Source of the DNA: JBAZTO01 sp041661865
GTDB lineage: Bacteria > Planctomycetota > Phycisphaerae > SM23-33
Direction: 5' to 3'
DNA length: 40,950 nt
Assembly (NCBI GenBank): GCA_041661865.1
Contig: JBAZTO010000038.1
Coordinates: 1 to 40,950 of the forward strand
Positions within the stretch are counted from its first letter, which is position 1, and the number at the start of each line of letters is the position of its first letter. The position numbers and the translations under genes were made by a program. The notes below the pieces were generated by a model. It saw nothing but the letters and a program-made list of their open reading frames with translations. It ran no database searches and had not been told where the DNA came from. Below, piece by piece: positions 8,198 through 16,856 of this stretch.

Positions 8198-10310
8198 AGG
8201 CAATCCTGTAGCACTTCACCTCGCCGCTGCATCGGCGGGCCTGGAATATCAGCGAGTCATCAATGACCTGGCAGTCGGCAATCTCGACTGCCCCTCTGCT
8301 CCTGTCCAGCATGGCCAGGCGGACGTCCCGGGCACCGCGCGGCAGCGGCACAGCCACCGCGATGTCGGAGATGCTGACCACGTGGGCGGCCTGCGCGTCG
8401 TAGACCGCGACAGCCTGGTTGCCCGCCAGCGTGGTGGCGGCATAGAAACCCGCCAGCGGGCCGGCTGAGTAGCGGCGGCAGAAGACCTTGCGGAACGGGT
8501 CGATGGTGACGGCCTGCGAAAGGTCCACCGGGGCCTTCGCGTAGACCTCGTAGAGCGAGCCGAGCAGTTCCAGCTCCTCCTGCGAGGGGGTGACGGCATA
8601 GCCCCACGAGGCCTTGGGCCGCCGCCCCGTGCCGCGCCTCATGGCGGCGTAGAGCGACGGCGCGCCGTAGGCGATCTTGCGGAGATTGGCCCGCACGGTG
8701 AACAGGTCGTAGCTGGGCCAGTCGTCCAGGTCGCTGATGCCCGCCCCGCACATCCAGGCCGCCCAGGCCCGCTCCTCGTAGGCGTCGAGGTTGTACTCCA
8801 TCGCGTCATGGATGCGGTGGACGTCGTAGGTGCGATTGAACAGCGGGTTGCCGGCGGTGGCGTTGATGCAGCAGGCGGGCTTGATCTGCTTGGCCGCGTC
8901 GTACATGAACTTGGAGGCCCGGTAGTGGAACATCTCGCCGGTGCCCCAGCTCGGATCGTGAAAGACATTGTCGATCGTCGGCGGCTGGTGCGTGCAGTCG
9001 ATCTTGATCCCGTCGGCGTTCAGGCCCTGGGGCGAGAGCATGAACTCCAGGTCCGAGCGGCACAGTTCCCGCATCGCCGGGTGCGTGAAGTCCGACTGGT
9101 AGTTGATCTCGCTGCCGAAACGCGTCACGAAGAACGGCGTGCCGTCGCGTTTCTTGACCCCGATCTCCGGGTGGGCCTGGTAATTGGTAGACTTCTCGGC
9201 GTTGAAGTACGGCGAGTACCACACCAGCACCTTCTTGCCCATGGCCTGGAGTTTGGCGATGGTGGCCTTGAAGTCGGCGAAACGCTTGATATTGGGCCGC
9301 CACTGGCCGTTCATCACGAACCAGCCGTAGTCGATGATGATGACCTTGAAGCCGATCGCGTGCCGCACGAGAAACTCCAGGCACCGCTGGAGGAAGGCCT
9401 CGTTGCAGTAGTTCTCGGTCATCGTCATCTCGCCCTGCATCTCCTGCGTGTCGCGCTCGACCTGGTAGGTGTACATCTGGTCGGAGAAGAAGCAGTAGAA
9501 AGGCCCGCCCCAGTCGCTCTCCCACTGCTCGTTGGGCACGGCCAGGCCCTCGCGATACAGCCGGTCGATGTACGTCCGGGTCGCGGCGAGCTTGTCATCG
9601 CCGGGCTGGAACGTGATGCGCGGGAAGGCAAAGGGCGTCTCCGGCGACAGCGTCAGGTTGCCGCCGTAACAGAAGTCCGTCACAGCGCAGCCGCCGAGGA
9701 AGGTCATGTTCAGGCCGTACTCGCTGGTGGGAATCTCCATCGTGCCCACGCCCAGCCAGTCCTCCCCGCTCCGCAACGCCGCGAAATACGGCGAGATGAT
9801 CGCCCGTCCCCCTTCGTGCGGGAAGTTGTTGTCCTTCTCGAAGCGGAAGGACGGCACGCCCAGCTTGAAACACACCTTGCCCTGCCGGGGGATGCTGCTG
9901 CCGTAGCGGTCGGGGCAGAGGATGAAAAACTCCTCGATGGCGTGCGGCGAAGCGTCGGAGATGCCCGGGCCGTCCTGGCCGTAGTGCATGCACAGGATCG
10001 CCGCGCCAGGGCGCCGGGGCCGGGCGACGACCCAGTAGTCGATCGCGCCGCCGCGGGCCTCCAGGTGGATTTCCTTGTCCGTGAGACCGTCGCGGCCGCG
10101 AAAGACGAAGTGCCGCCCGCCGCCGTCATCGGCCAGGACGGCCGGTTCGTTTGTCGACGGCGCGTCGAGGTATTCAATGGTCGCGGAGAGCTTGAACTGG
10201 TAGTAGGTCAGGCCGGCTGAGTTTACGAACCTCAAGACGGCCTGGCGGCAGTCCACTTCGGCGTGGCCGCGTTCGAGCGGGATTTTGAAGACCTTCGCAT
10301 CGGCGTTCAT
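8181..10310 (-). CDS. Alpha-glycosidase, GH31/GH36-like (clan GH-D type barrel)
   Basis: A 709-residue cytoplasmic protein. The N-terminal beta-sandwich (about 1-250) is followed by a TIM barrel with KVIIIDYGW, a substrate-lining VLVWYSPYF strand, NADGIKID with putative nucleophile D438, and DLDDW as probable acid/base region; a beta domain closes the protein. It likely hydrolyses an alpha-linked oligosaccharide. ATG 10310 was chosen because GGAAG lies just upstream and the protein's own fold starts here; an ORF extension of 30 residues upstream (Arg/Pro/Cys-rich) has no such support. It is first of four genes that overlap or nearly touch, so it probably leads the transcript. Exact GH family and specificity remain open. 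Confidence 0.75.
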   Translation of the reverse strand: MNADAKVFKIPLERGHAEVDCRQAVLRFVNSAGLTYYQFKLSATIEYLDAPSTNEPAVLADDGGGRHFVFRGRDGLTDKEIHLEARGGAIDYWVVARPRRPGAAILCMHYGQDGPGISDASPHAIEEFFILCPDRYGSSIPRQGKVCFKLGVPSFRFEKDNNFPHEGGRAIISPYFAALRSGEDWLGVGTMEIPTSEYGLNMTFLGGCAVTDFCYGGNLTLSPETPFAFPRITFQPGDDKLAATRTYIDRLYREGLAVPNEQWESDWGGPFYCFFSDQMYTYQVERDTQEMQGEMTMTENYCNEAFLQRCLEFLVRHAIGFKVIIIDYGWFVMNGQWRPNIKRFADFKATIAKLQAMGKKVLVWYSPYFNAEKSTNYQAHPEIGVKKRDGTPFFVTRFGSEINYQSDFTHPAMRELCRSDLEFMLSPQGLNADGIKIDCTHQPPTIDNVFHDPSWGTGEMFHYRASKFMYDAAKQIKPACCINATAGNPLFNRTYDVHRIHDAMEYNLDAYEERAWAAWMCGAGISDLDDWPSYDLFTVRANLRKIAYGAPSLYAAMRRGTGRRPKASWGYAVTPSQEELELLGSLYEVYAKAPVDLSQAVTIDPFRKVFCRRYSAGPLAGFYAATTLAGNQAVAVYDAQAAHVVSISDIAVAVPLPRGARDVRLAMLDRSRGAVEIADCQVIDDSLIFQARRCSGEVKCYRIAYALPS

Positions 10311-10436
10311 GGGTTTCTTCCGCATCGGGCGAAAGCTCCCAAAGACGCCACAGGCGCACACATGGGACGACCTGCCTGGGCTCTTCCGCCGGGGGTTCAT
10401 GTATAGCCGGTTAGCCGGGGCGTGTCAAATCCCTCA

Positions 10437-10620
10437 GCCAACCAGGGGGGTCTTTCAGTTCTCGTAGCATGGCCATCTTGGCCATGAGTATCCCGGCCGT
10501 GCGATATACGAAAACTCACCGACATGGGCAAGATGCCCATGCGACTCACGGGCGAGACGCCCGTGCTACGCCGAAAACTGAAAGGCCCTGGCCAACCAGG
10601 GGCGTATTTCGGTTTCCGAA
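10437..10620. repeat. Palindromic repeat cluster with inverted outer arms
   Basis: The 392-base gap 10311-10702 holds no gene but is packed with symmetry. Three hairpins have 7-bp stems and 5-base loops: CATGGCC (10468-10486), CATGGGC (10523-10541) and CACGGGC (10547-10565). They lie between outer arms near 10449-10465 and 10568-10588 that match each other inverted (core CTTTCAGTT). The 12-mer GCCAACCAGGGG appears at 10437-10448 and again at 10591-10602 as a direct repeat, and a further copy of the arm (ATTTCGGTTTCC) follows at 10605. The arms resemble the ends of the 20529-20660 element. The region 10621-10702 shows nothing further. Confidence 0.7.
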
Positions 10621-10702
10621 AAACACAGCCGAGGCCGGAAAAGACTCTCACTCAACAGGGACTCGTTTTCGGTGCGTCTTCTCACAGAAGATCGTGGTTC
10701 GC

Positions 10703-12703
10703 TCAAGCCTTTCGCGTGCCCAGTTTCACCCACCGGCCGTTCCTGCGCCGGCCGAAAGCCAGCTTGCCGCCGGGCAGGCGCAGCCGGTCGAAGGAGACAT
10801 CGCCCCACTCCTCCGGCACCGCGGGCGCACAATGCACCTTGCCTCCGCGCTGGTGGGCGAGCATCTCCAGGATGGCGGCGGCGGCGCCCAGGGCGGCGTC
10901 GAGCTGCATCATGTGAGGCGAGCCGCGGAAGGTCGTAAAACCGTCCGCGACGGCGTCATGGCGCGAGGCGTAGTTGACCGGCCCGGTGAAGAAGCGGCGG
11001 TACTGCTCCAGCATCGCAAAGGCCGCGGTAGCGCAGGATCGGCGGGCCCACAGGATGGCCGCCCACGTCATGCACCAGCCCGTCCACATGCCGCTGCCGC
11101 GGCTGACCCACCACTTCATGCTGTTGCGGACCAGGGCGTCGTCGGCGCCATCGATGTCCAGTGTTTCAAAAGGATAAATGCCGGCCAGGTGCGAATGGTG
11201 CCGGTGTGATTCGGGCAGGTCCAGCCCCTTCCACAGGGCGATGTGACCATTCTCGATCGTGGCCTTGGGCAGGCGCGAACGAATGTCCTGCCACGACCGG
11301 AGGCGTGGCTCATCGATCCGCAGGTCGGCGGCCGCCTTGGGCAGCGCCGCCAGCAGCGCATGAATGATCGCGAGCTGGAAGCTGGGATTCTCGCCCCAGA
11401 CGCACGCGCCGCGAGGGCAGAACTCCGGCGAAGGCGCCAGCGGCAGGACGTACTGCCCGTCGCGATCCTCGATCATCTCCTCGTAGACTCGCATCGCCCC
11501 GCGAAGCATCGGGTAGCCGATGGACCGCAGCATGGCCTTGTCGCCGGTATATCGGTACAGGTCCCACAGCATCACCGCCGTCCAGCCGGCGCTGCCGTGG
11601 TCCATCTGGCAACGCCAGTTGGTGTCGGCGGGAATGCACCGATCGTCCGAGGCGTGCGGTATCATCACGCCGTCGTCGATGCCCATCATCGTGCGGGCAT
11701 ACTGGCGCATTCGCGGCATCCACGCGGTCAGCATCCTCACCAGCGGCTCGTACATTTCGGGGTGGTTGCCCGGCAGCATCGGCCAGTGGCACATCTGGAC
11801 GTTGATGTTGAAGTGGTAATCGCTGCCCCAGGGCGGCATGTGGTCGTCCTCGACCCAGGGGCCCTGGAGCGTCACCGCGGGCGAACCCACCGCCGTGCAA
11901 CTGGCCAGCTTGAACATGCCCAGGTCGAAGAGCACCTGGCTGTCGCGGTGGGAGAGCTTCACGCTGGCGGCCTGGCTCCACCACGATCGGTAGAACGCCG
12001 CCACGGCCCGCGCCGCTGACGGGAAGGCCGGCGCCTCCTGGAGCGTCCGCAAGGCCACGGCCTGGGCCTCCTGGGGCGTGGCGCCAAAGACACTGGTGAT
12101 GGCGATGCCGTCCCCGCGAACCAGCGCCGCGCAGCACAGGACAGGCTGGTCGAAGTTCGTCTGCGTCCAGCCGCAGAAGTTGCCCTTGCGGAACTTGCGC
12201 GGCGACTCAATGCCGTACTTCTCGCGGTATTCGACGACGTCGCGGCTGCAATTGGCCACGGGCGTGACGGCCAGGTTCATCTTGGACACCAGGCACACCG
12301 GCCGGTCGCGCAGGACGATGATCTGGATGCCGCCTTCCAGTTTCGCTACGCCGCGGGCGACGTCCAGTTGGCCGCTTCTGACGCCGCGCGGGTGCGACAG
12401 CTCGAAGCGGCCCATGGGCAGGCGCGTCGGGAAAGGCGTGCCGGGCTCGACCAGCCGCACCAGGTCCTCGGCCTTGCCCCGGCCGTCGCGGATGCAGGCG
12501 ACGACGTCCTTGTACGTCACCGCCGGGTTCCACTCGACGACGCCGCGATGCTGCCAGTAATCCTGTCGGCTGAGGGTCAGCTTGATCGAGCCGCCCTTCT
12601 GCCCGCCCCAGGCCAGCACGCCCAGCGTGCCGTTGCCCAGCGGAATGCCTTCGTGAGGGCTGCTGGATGGAAACGTAAAGTCGATCGGCTGAATAGTGGC
12701 CAT
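10703..12703 (-). CDS. GH95-like glycosidase (alpha-L-fucosidase/galactosidase family)
   Basis: A 666-residue protein without signal peptide. The N-terminal part begins LGNGTLGVLAWGG, as in GH95. The (alpha/alpha)6 barrel contains YHFNINVQM with N299 and N301, SPEF with E427, HRHHSHLAGIYP, and MQLDAALG with D602; these correspond to the two Asn, the acid Glu and the Asp described for Bifidobacterium AfcA. A family-typical C-terminal beta domain follows. GH95 enzymes act by inversion on terminal alpha-L-fucose or alpha-L-galactose. ATG 12703 has AAGGAG seven to eight bases before it; an 87-codon upstream ORF extension runs into repeats and is rejected. It is upstream of the other four glycosidases but separated by a palindrome cluster, so co-transcription is uncertain. 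Confidence 0.82.
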   Translation of the reverse strand: MATIQPIDFTFPSSSPHEGIPLGNGTLGVLAWGGQKGGSIKLTLSRQDYWQHRGVVEWNPAVTYKDVVACIRDGRGKAEDLVRLVEPGTPFPTRLPMGRFELSHPRGVRSGQLDVARGVAKLEGGIQIIVLRDRPVCLVSKMNLAVTPVANCSRDVVEYREKYGIESPRKFRKGNFCGWTQTNFDQPVLCCAALVRGDGIAITSVFGATPQEAQAVALRTLQEAPAFPSAARAVAAFYRSWWSQAASVKLSHRDSQVLFDLGMFKLASCTAVGSPAVTLQGPWVEDDHMPPWGSDYHFNINVQMCHWPMLPGNHPEMYEPLVRMLTAWMPRMRQYARTMMGIDDGVMIPHASDDRCIPADTNWRCQMDHGSAGWTAVMLWDLYRYTGDKAMLRSIGYPMLRGAMRVYEEMIEDRDGQYVLPLAPSPEFCPRGACVWGENPSFQLAIIHALLAALPKAAADLRIDEPRLRSWQDIRSRLPKATIENGHIALWKGLDLPESHRHHSHLAGIYPFETLDIDGADDALVRNSMKWWVSRGSGMWTGWCMTWAAILWARRSCATAAFAMLEQYRRFFTGPVNYASRHDAVADGFTTFRGSPHMMQLDAALGAAAAILEMLAHQRGGKVHCAPAVPEEWGDVSFDRLRLPGGKLAFGRRRNGRWVKLGTRKA

Positions 12704-12827
12704 CTCACGGCTCCTTGGTTGCAGGGTCAAAGGACGGGATTGTACGCTGTCGGGGCCAAAAACTCCATCCGGGCAGCGCGCGACGTGAGATTTGTGACGT
12801 GGCGGGGCAATATCCGCCTTGTGCCAG

Positions 12828-12911
12828 CCCCAAACGCAGCGCAGTGGAGTTTGGGGGTACTCGTATTCACCCCCAAGAATACTTTGGGGTGGCACAACGC
12901 CCCCTGCCACC
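12828..12911. repeat. Dense, mutually exclusive inverted repeats
   Basis: Within the 298-base gap between GH95 and the methyltransferase, four inverted repeats overlap one another: CCCCAAAC/GTTTGGGG (12828-12856), TTGGGGGT/ACCCCCAA (12851-12876), CCCCAA/TTGGGG (about 12871-12889) and GGTGGCA/TGCCACC (12888-12911). Because they share arms, only some can form at once. This may be a repeat array of the kind seen elsewhere in the window or a leader structure for the downstream methyltransferase. No promoter could be assigned with confidence. Confidence 0.5.
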
Positions 12912-13001
12912 TGCCGTTTGCCCAGGGACGACTTGTTTTCCTCATATGGCGCTTTCATTTCCATTCACTTCATGCAAGAATGTTTCTGAAAGGCATACGC
13001 C

Positions 13002-13892
13002 ATGAGTAAGGGATCATCAATGGACGATTCATTCGAGAACAAAATACTGGTTGGGGACTGTCGCGAAGTGCTCAAGGCGATACCGAGTGACTCCGTCAGC
13101 TTGGTTGTCACTTCGCCGCCTTACGCCGACCAGCGCAAGAATACCTATGGCGGAATCAGACCTGATGCCTACGTCGATTGGTTTCTTCCTATCTCGGAAC
13201 AACTCCTGAGGGTAATTAAACCTGATGGATCGTTCGTCCTGAACATTAAAGAACGAGTTGCGGCAGGTGAAAGGCATACGTACGTACTTGAACTCATTTT
13301 GGCAATGCGGAAGCAAGGGTGGCTCTGGACGGAAGAATATATTTGGCACAAAAAAAACTGTCATCCGGGCAAATGGCCCAATCGTTTTCGCGATGCCTGG
13401 GAACGGTGTTTGCATTTCACAAAAACAACCAGCTTCGCGATGTATCAAGAGGCGGTGATGGTTCCCATGGGCGATTGGCGACATGCTCGTTTGAAAAAAC
13501 TCAGTGAAACCGACAAGCGACGTGACAATTCACACGTTAACAGCGGTTTTGGGAAACGTATCGCTAACTGGGTAGGCCGGGAAATGGCGTACCCTACCAA
13601 TGTCATTCACCTAGCAACCGAGTGCGGCAACAGAAACCATAGTGCTGCTTTTCCTCTGGATCTCCCCAAGTGGTTTATTCGGCTACTCACGAAGGAAGGC
13701 GACTTGGTACTCGATCCATTTCTCGGATCGGGAACAACGGCAGTCGCAGCAATTCAATTAGGCAGATACTTTGTTGGGGTTGAGATAGATCCCTCATTCG
13801 TTAGTCTTGCTAAATCGAGAATTAAACTGGAATGCAGTGATTTTTCGCTTTTCTTAAACACGGATTTGCGAGTCTCCCATGCAGCCCAATGA
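13002..13892 (+). CDS. Site-specific DNA methyltransferase (beta-class amino-MTase)
   Basis: A 296-residue modification enzyme. The catalytic motif TSPPY (37-41) comes before the AdoMet-binding motif DPFLGSGTT (238-246), the beta-class order, and TSPPY favours N4-cytosine methylation, though N6-adenine is possible. It is followed with 14 bases of overlap by a restriction enzyme gene, so it should protect the host's sites. The base composition is visibly AT-richer than the flanking genes, a sign of transfer. Two starts are possible: ATG 13002 (AAAGG eight bases upstream) and ATG 13020 (AAGGGA six bases upstream); the first is given. There is no separate controller gene. The hairpin-rich region just upstream could affect its expression. 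Confidence 0.88.
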   Translation: MSKGSSMDDSFENKILVGDCREVLKAIPSDSVSLVVTSPPYADQRKNTYGGIRPDAYVDWFLPISEQLLRVIKPDGSFVLNIKERVAAGERHTYVLELILAMRKQGWLWTEEYIWHKKNCHPGKWPNRFRDAWERCLHFTKTTSFAMYQEAVMVPMGDWRHARLKKLSETDKRRDNSHVNSGFGKRIANWVGREMAYPTNVIHLATECGNRNHSAAFPLDLPKWFIRLLTKEGDLVLDPFLGSGTTAVAAIQLGRYFVGVEIDPSFVSLAKSRIKLECSDFSLFLNTDLRVSHAAQ

Positions 13893-14634
13893 GCTAGAAG
13901 GATTAGTCAAACGATGCCTGGACGATTTCTATGGGCGTCGGTTGCGGAATTTGACAACCCTTAAACTTAGGACAATGTTGCGCAAGAAGAATCCATATCT
14001 TTTCCGAGCAATGGGCCTTCTGGATGCACATGATATCGTCACTCACTTGCTACAGGCACACGTGTCCTCGTCAGATGAGGGCATCTTCGGGGACGCATTT
14101 TTCGAGCCAATAGCCAAGGCCGTTAGCGGAGGAGTAGTCGCTCCCAGTGAGGGAGTTGACGTGGCTGTTGAAACAGACGACAAGTATAAGGCGATCTCAG
14201 TCAAGTCGGGCCCTAATATTTTCAATGCCAGCCAAGCCAAGCGGATGAACCAGGAGTTTCTTTCGCTTCGCAGCAGGCTTCTGAAGCTGCACAAGCAATT
14301 CGACGCCCTGCTTGGACATGGGTATGGGCGCAAGTCGCTTGAAGTAACAGCGTCGCGTGCCTATCGCATCCGTGCGGGGCAAGCATTTTGGGAAGAAGTG
14401 ACGGGCGATCCGGACTTCTACCTAAAGTTGATTCGACTCATGAAGGAATACCCCGCACAACATCGTGCTGTCTATCAGGAGGAGCGTGCGAAAGCAGTAA
14501 ACCGTTTCACTGGAGAGTTTCTTACTGATTTTGCTGCGTCTGACGGCTCAATTGATTGGGAAAAGCTGGTTCGCTTCAACAGCGGTAAGGACAAACCTCC
14601 ACCACGGCCCCGAAAGGGGCCAATCTCTGAATAA
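13879..14634 (+). CDS. Type II restriction endonuclease, PmeII-like
   Basis: A 251-residue protein that matches, from memory, the PmeII-type restriction enzyme family: an N-terminal DDFYGRRL...KLRTMLRKKNPYLFRA stretch, then HVSSSDEGIFGDAFFEP, then EGVD...ISVKSGPN. A PD-(D/E)XK-like site can be read as E76, D94 and K109 (V-K), with the usual second acidic residue before the Lys replaced by Ser. It would cut unmethylated sites protected by the adjacent methyltransferase; the recognition sequence cannot be told. It overlaps the methyltransferase gene and shares its lower GC. The end of the gene contains a perfect GGCCCC-GAAA-GGGGCC hairpin. Confidence 0.8.
   Translation: MQPNELEGLVKRCLDDFYGRRLRNLTTLKLRTMLRKKNPYLFRAMGLLDAHDIVTHLLQAHVSSSDEGIFGDAFFEPIAKAVSGGVVAPSEGVDVAVETDDKYKAISVKSGPNIFNASQAKRMNQEFLSLRSRLLKLHKQFDALLGHGYGRKSLEVTASRAYRIRAGQAFWEEVTGDPDFYLKLIRLMKEYPAQHRAVYQEERAKAVNRFTGEFLTDFAASDGSIDWEKLVRFNSGKDKPPPRPRKGPISE
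14606..14621 (+). terminator. GAAA-loop hairpin at end of restriction gene
   Basis: A perfect 6-bp stem with a GAAA tetraloop lies inside the last codons of the endonuclease, 13 bases before its stop ends. It could stabilise or terminate the R-M transcript, but no T-run follows, so this is tentative. Confidence 0.3.
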
Positions 14635-14703
14635 GCACAATTATCCCAAGAATTGATCGCAGGCAAACCTGATGGCGATCCTAATCCTAGGCAGCCTGGG
14701 CCG

Positions 14704-15885
14704 CTATTTCGCCGGCTGGCTGGTGGCGCCGCCGGCGACGGAGAAGCGTTGCGAGACAGCCAGGGGAACCTGCAAGGGTTGGTTGGTCTGCTTGGTTTTG
14801 CTCATGGCTGCGATGCGGAGTCGGCAGTCGCCGCTGGCGACCTGCGGGACAGTCCATCGCGTCGGCTGGCCAGCCTTGAGACCGGTGGCCACCGGCTGCC
14901 AGGCCAGGCCGTTGTTGGCGGAGAACTGTAGTTCCAGGGCGTCGTAGTTCGAGGCGGCCTTGGGCAGCCAGCCCAGCTCGCGTGAAGAGCCGGCCTGGAG
15001 CGTGTCGCCGTGGACGGGCCAGCCGGGCTTGGTCTGCTCGGTGTCGGTCCGTTCCATGCTCGGGTCGGTCTGGCCGGGCCTGCTGGCGGGCATGGCGGCG
15101 CCTTCCACTCGCAGGACGTCGGTCATGCCGATGCCGATGTTGCCGGCCTTGTCGACGGCCTCGAGGCGGAAGCGAATGCCGCCTTGCTTGGCCGCCTCGG
15201 CGGGGATCTCGACGCGCATGGAGTCCGAATCCGACAAGGCGTTCGGGAAGCGGCTCCAGTTCAGGGTGTAGGGGAACTTGGCGAAGCCGGTGCCCAGGCG
15301 GATGGTTCCGGGGGCCAGGTTGGTGTCCTGGACGCCCCAGTACAGCGTGATGGTCTGGCCGATCTTGTAGATGTGGGGAACCTTCTTTTCTTCATCGTCC
15401 CACGCCGGCGGCACGACAGACAACTCGATGGTCGGCCCCTTGCGGTCTACGACGTAAATGCGGTTGGGGCTGTCAGGAGCCCGGGTGTCGCTGACGTTCT
15501 GGCCGGGTCCGGCGAAGCGGATCCAGTAGCGCGCGTCGCCGGGGGCCTCGAAGAGGAAGTGCGTCTGCTCGACGCCGAAGAAGCCCGCCCGGTTCCAACT
15601 GTTCCCGTCGTCATTGCTGTACCACACACCCATGCGCGGCACGCCGTTGAGCTGGGTGTTATCGGGATGGCGGATGAACACTGATGTCTCGTTGGTGTAG
15701 TAGACCGGAAGGCCCGAAAGGGTCTCGGCCACGGGCAGGTCTTCGCTGGGACGGTAATAGAAGGGGGCGTCGTAGGTCCACGACGGCATCTGGGCCTGCG
15801 GGGCCCACTTGGGATTCTCGTCGACCTGGGTGCAACCTACCATCGCCGCCACAGCGATCAGGGCAAGGCAAGTGATGACGCGCAT
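14704..15885 (-). CDS. Putative lipoprotein with beta-sandwich-like repeats
   Basis: The product (393 residues) is not recognised by name. A signal peptide ends in MVGC, making C18 a lipid-anchored cysteine. Two similar stretches resemble Ig-like or carbohydrate-contact domains: around 80-110 (WYSNDDGNSWNRAGFFG) and 320-360 (LQFSANNGLAWQPVATG); a third lies around 240-260 (RFRLEAVDKAGNIG). Such patterns are common in exported planctomycete proteins that bind sugars or other surface partners, but no catalytic motif is visible. ATG 15885 follows AGGAGAGG at a good distance. It lies 93 bases downstream of purQ on the same strand, so may be co-transcribed, with no evident functional link. Confidence 0.7.
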   Translation of the reverse strand: MRVITCLALIAVAAMVGCTQVDENPKWAPQAQMPSWTYDAPFYYRPSEDLPVAETLSGLPVYYTNETSVFIRHPDNTQLNGVPRMGVWYSNDDGNSWNRAGFFGVEQTHFLFEAPGDARYWIRFAGPGQNVSDTRAPDSPNRIYVVDRKGPTIELSVVPPAWDDEEKKVPHIYKIGQTITLYWGVQDTNLAPGTIRLGTGFAKFPYTLNWSRFPNALSDSDSMRVEIPAEAAKQGGIRFRLEAVDKAGNIGIGMTDVLRVEGAAMPASRPGQTDPSMERTDTEQTKPGWPVHGDTLQAGSSRELGWLPKAASNYDALELQFSANNGLAWQPVATGLKAGQPTRWTVPQVASGDCRLRIAAMSKTKQTNQPLQVPLAVSQRFSVAGGATSQPAK

Positions 15886-15978
15886 ATCAGACCTCTCCTA
15901 CTGGCACAATCGATAGCGGTGTCAGGCCGCTTGTTGACAATTATCGGCCAGTCAGGGGGGCAACATGACCCATTTGCA

Positions 15979-16758
15979 TCACTTCAAGGCGTCGAAAGCG
16001 TGCTGGAAGAACAGAGCCCCGTCGGCCCGCTGGACATGCCCGCGGGTCCACTGGGGGTGCTGGGTGATGTCCACGAAGCGCTCGGGGTGGGGCATCAGGC
16101 CCAGGACGCGACCGGTCGGGTCGCACAGGCCGGCGATGTCGTCGATGCTGCCGTTGGGATTGACGGGGTAGGGCCCCGCCTTGCCCGCGGCATCGCAGTA
16201 GCGGAGGGCGCACTGGTCGGCCTGTTGCAGGCCCTGGAGGATCGCCGGCTCGCGCGGGATGAACTTGCCCTCGCCGTGAGCGATGGGCAGGGCGACGATC
16301 TCGCCCTTGGGCAGGAAGACGCACTTGTCGCTGTCGCAGCGGAGGTGGATCCAGCGATCCTCGAAGCGGGCGCTGTCGTTCCAGGCCAGCGTGGCGTCGC
16401 GATGCGCGGTGGCCGGCTCGACCTTGCCCGAGGGCAGCAGGCCGGCCTTCATCATCACCTGGAATCCGTTGCAGATGCCCAGGGCCAGCTTGCCCGCCGC
16501 CACGAACTCGTTAAGCGGCCCGGCCAGGCGGTGGAGCATCTGGTTGGCCAGGATCTTGCCGGCTGCCACGTCGTCGCCGTAACTGAAGCCGCCGGGGATG
16601 ACCAGGAACTGGTAGTCGCGCAGGACCGCGGGGTTCTCGATCAGCCGGAAGACGTGCAGGCGCTGGGCCTCAAACCCAGCCTGCTCCAGCGCGAACTGGG
16701 TCTCGCGGTCACAATTGGTCCCCGCCGCTCGAAGTATCAAGGCTTTCGGTGTTGGCAT
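15979..16758 (-). CDS. purQ: Phosphoribosylformylglycinamidine synthase, glutaminase subunit PurQ
   Basis: PurQ (259 residues) supplies ammonia from glutamine to PurL for the fourth step of purine synthesis. The class I amidotransferase triad is complete: C96 in GICNGFQ, H224 and E226 in MPHPERF. PGGFSYGDD near residue 55 is the typical PurQ signature. It is downstream of purL but separated by a GxxExxY gene, so the pur pair is interrupted. The start ATG at 16758 gives the expected N-terminus. Confidence 0.95.
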   Translation of the reverse strand: MPTPKALILRAAGTNCDRETQFALEQAGFEAQRLHVFRLIENPAVLRDYQFLVIPGGFSYGDDVAAGKILANQMLHRLAGPLNEFVAAGKLALGICNGFQVMMKAGLLPSGKVEPATAHRDATLAWNDSARFEDRWIHLRCDSDKCVFLPKGEIVALPIAHGEGKFIPREPAILQGLQQADQCALRYCDAAGKAGPYPVNPNGSIDDIAGLCDPTGRVLGLMPHPERFVDITQHPQWTRGHVQRADGALFFQHAFDALK

Positions 16759-16775
16759 GTTTTTGATTTTCTTAT

Positions 16776-16813
16776 ATCACAAAGGCCACAAAGAGCACGA
16801 AGATCACAAAGTC
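16776..16813 (+). repeat. CACRAAG-type short repeats, left flank
   Basis: Imperfect copies of a CACAAAG/CACGAAG motif, about 9-10 bases apart, lie just before purQ's start. The same motif runs on the opposite strand on the other side of the GxxExxY gene, so the gene is bracketed by inverted copies. Confidence 0.6.
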
Positions 16814-16856
16814 AGAAATCGAGCAACTTCACAAGAAACACCAGCCAAGCAGCCAG

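Noticed and set aside
10311..10400. Longer start for the glycosidase gene ending at 8181
   Set aside because: The 30 added residues are Arg/Pro/Cys-rich with no fold; ATG 10310 has a proper ribosome site.
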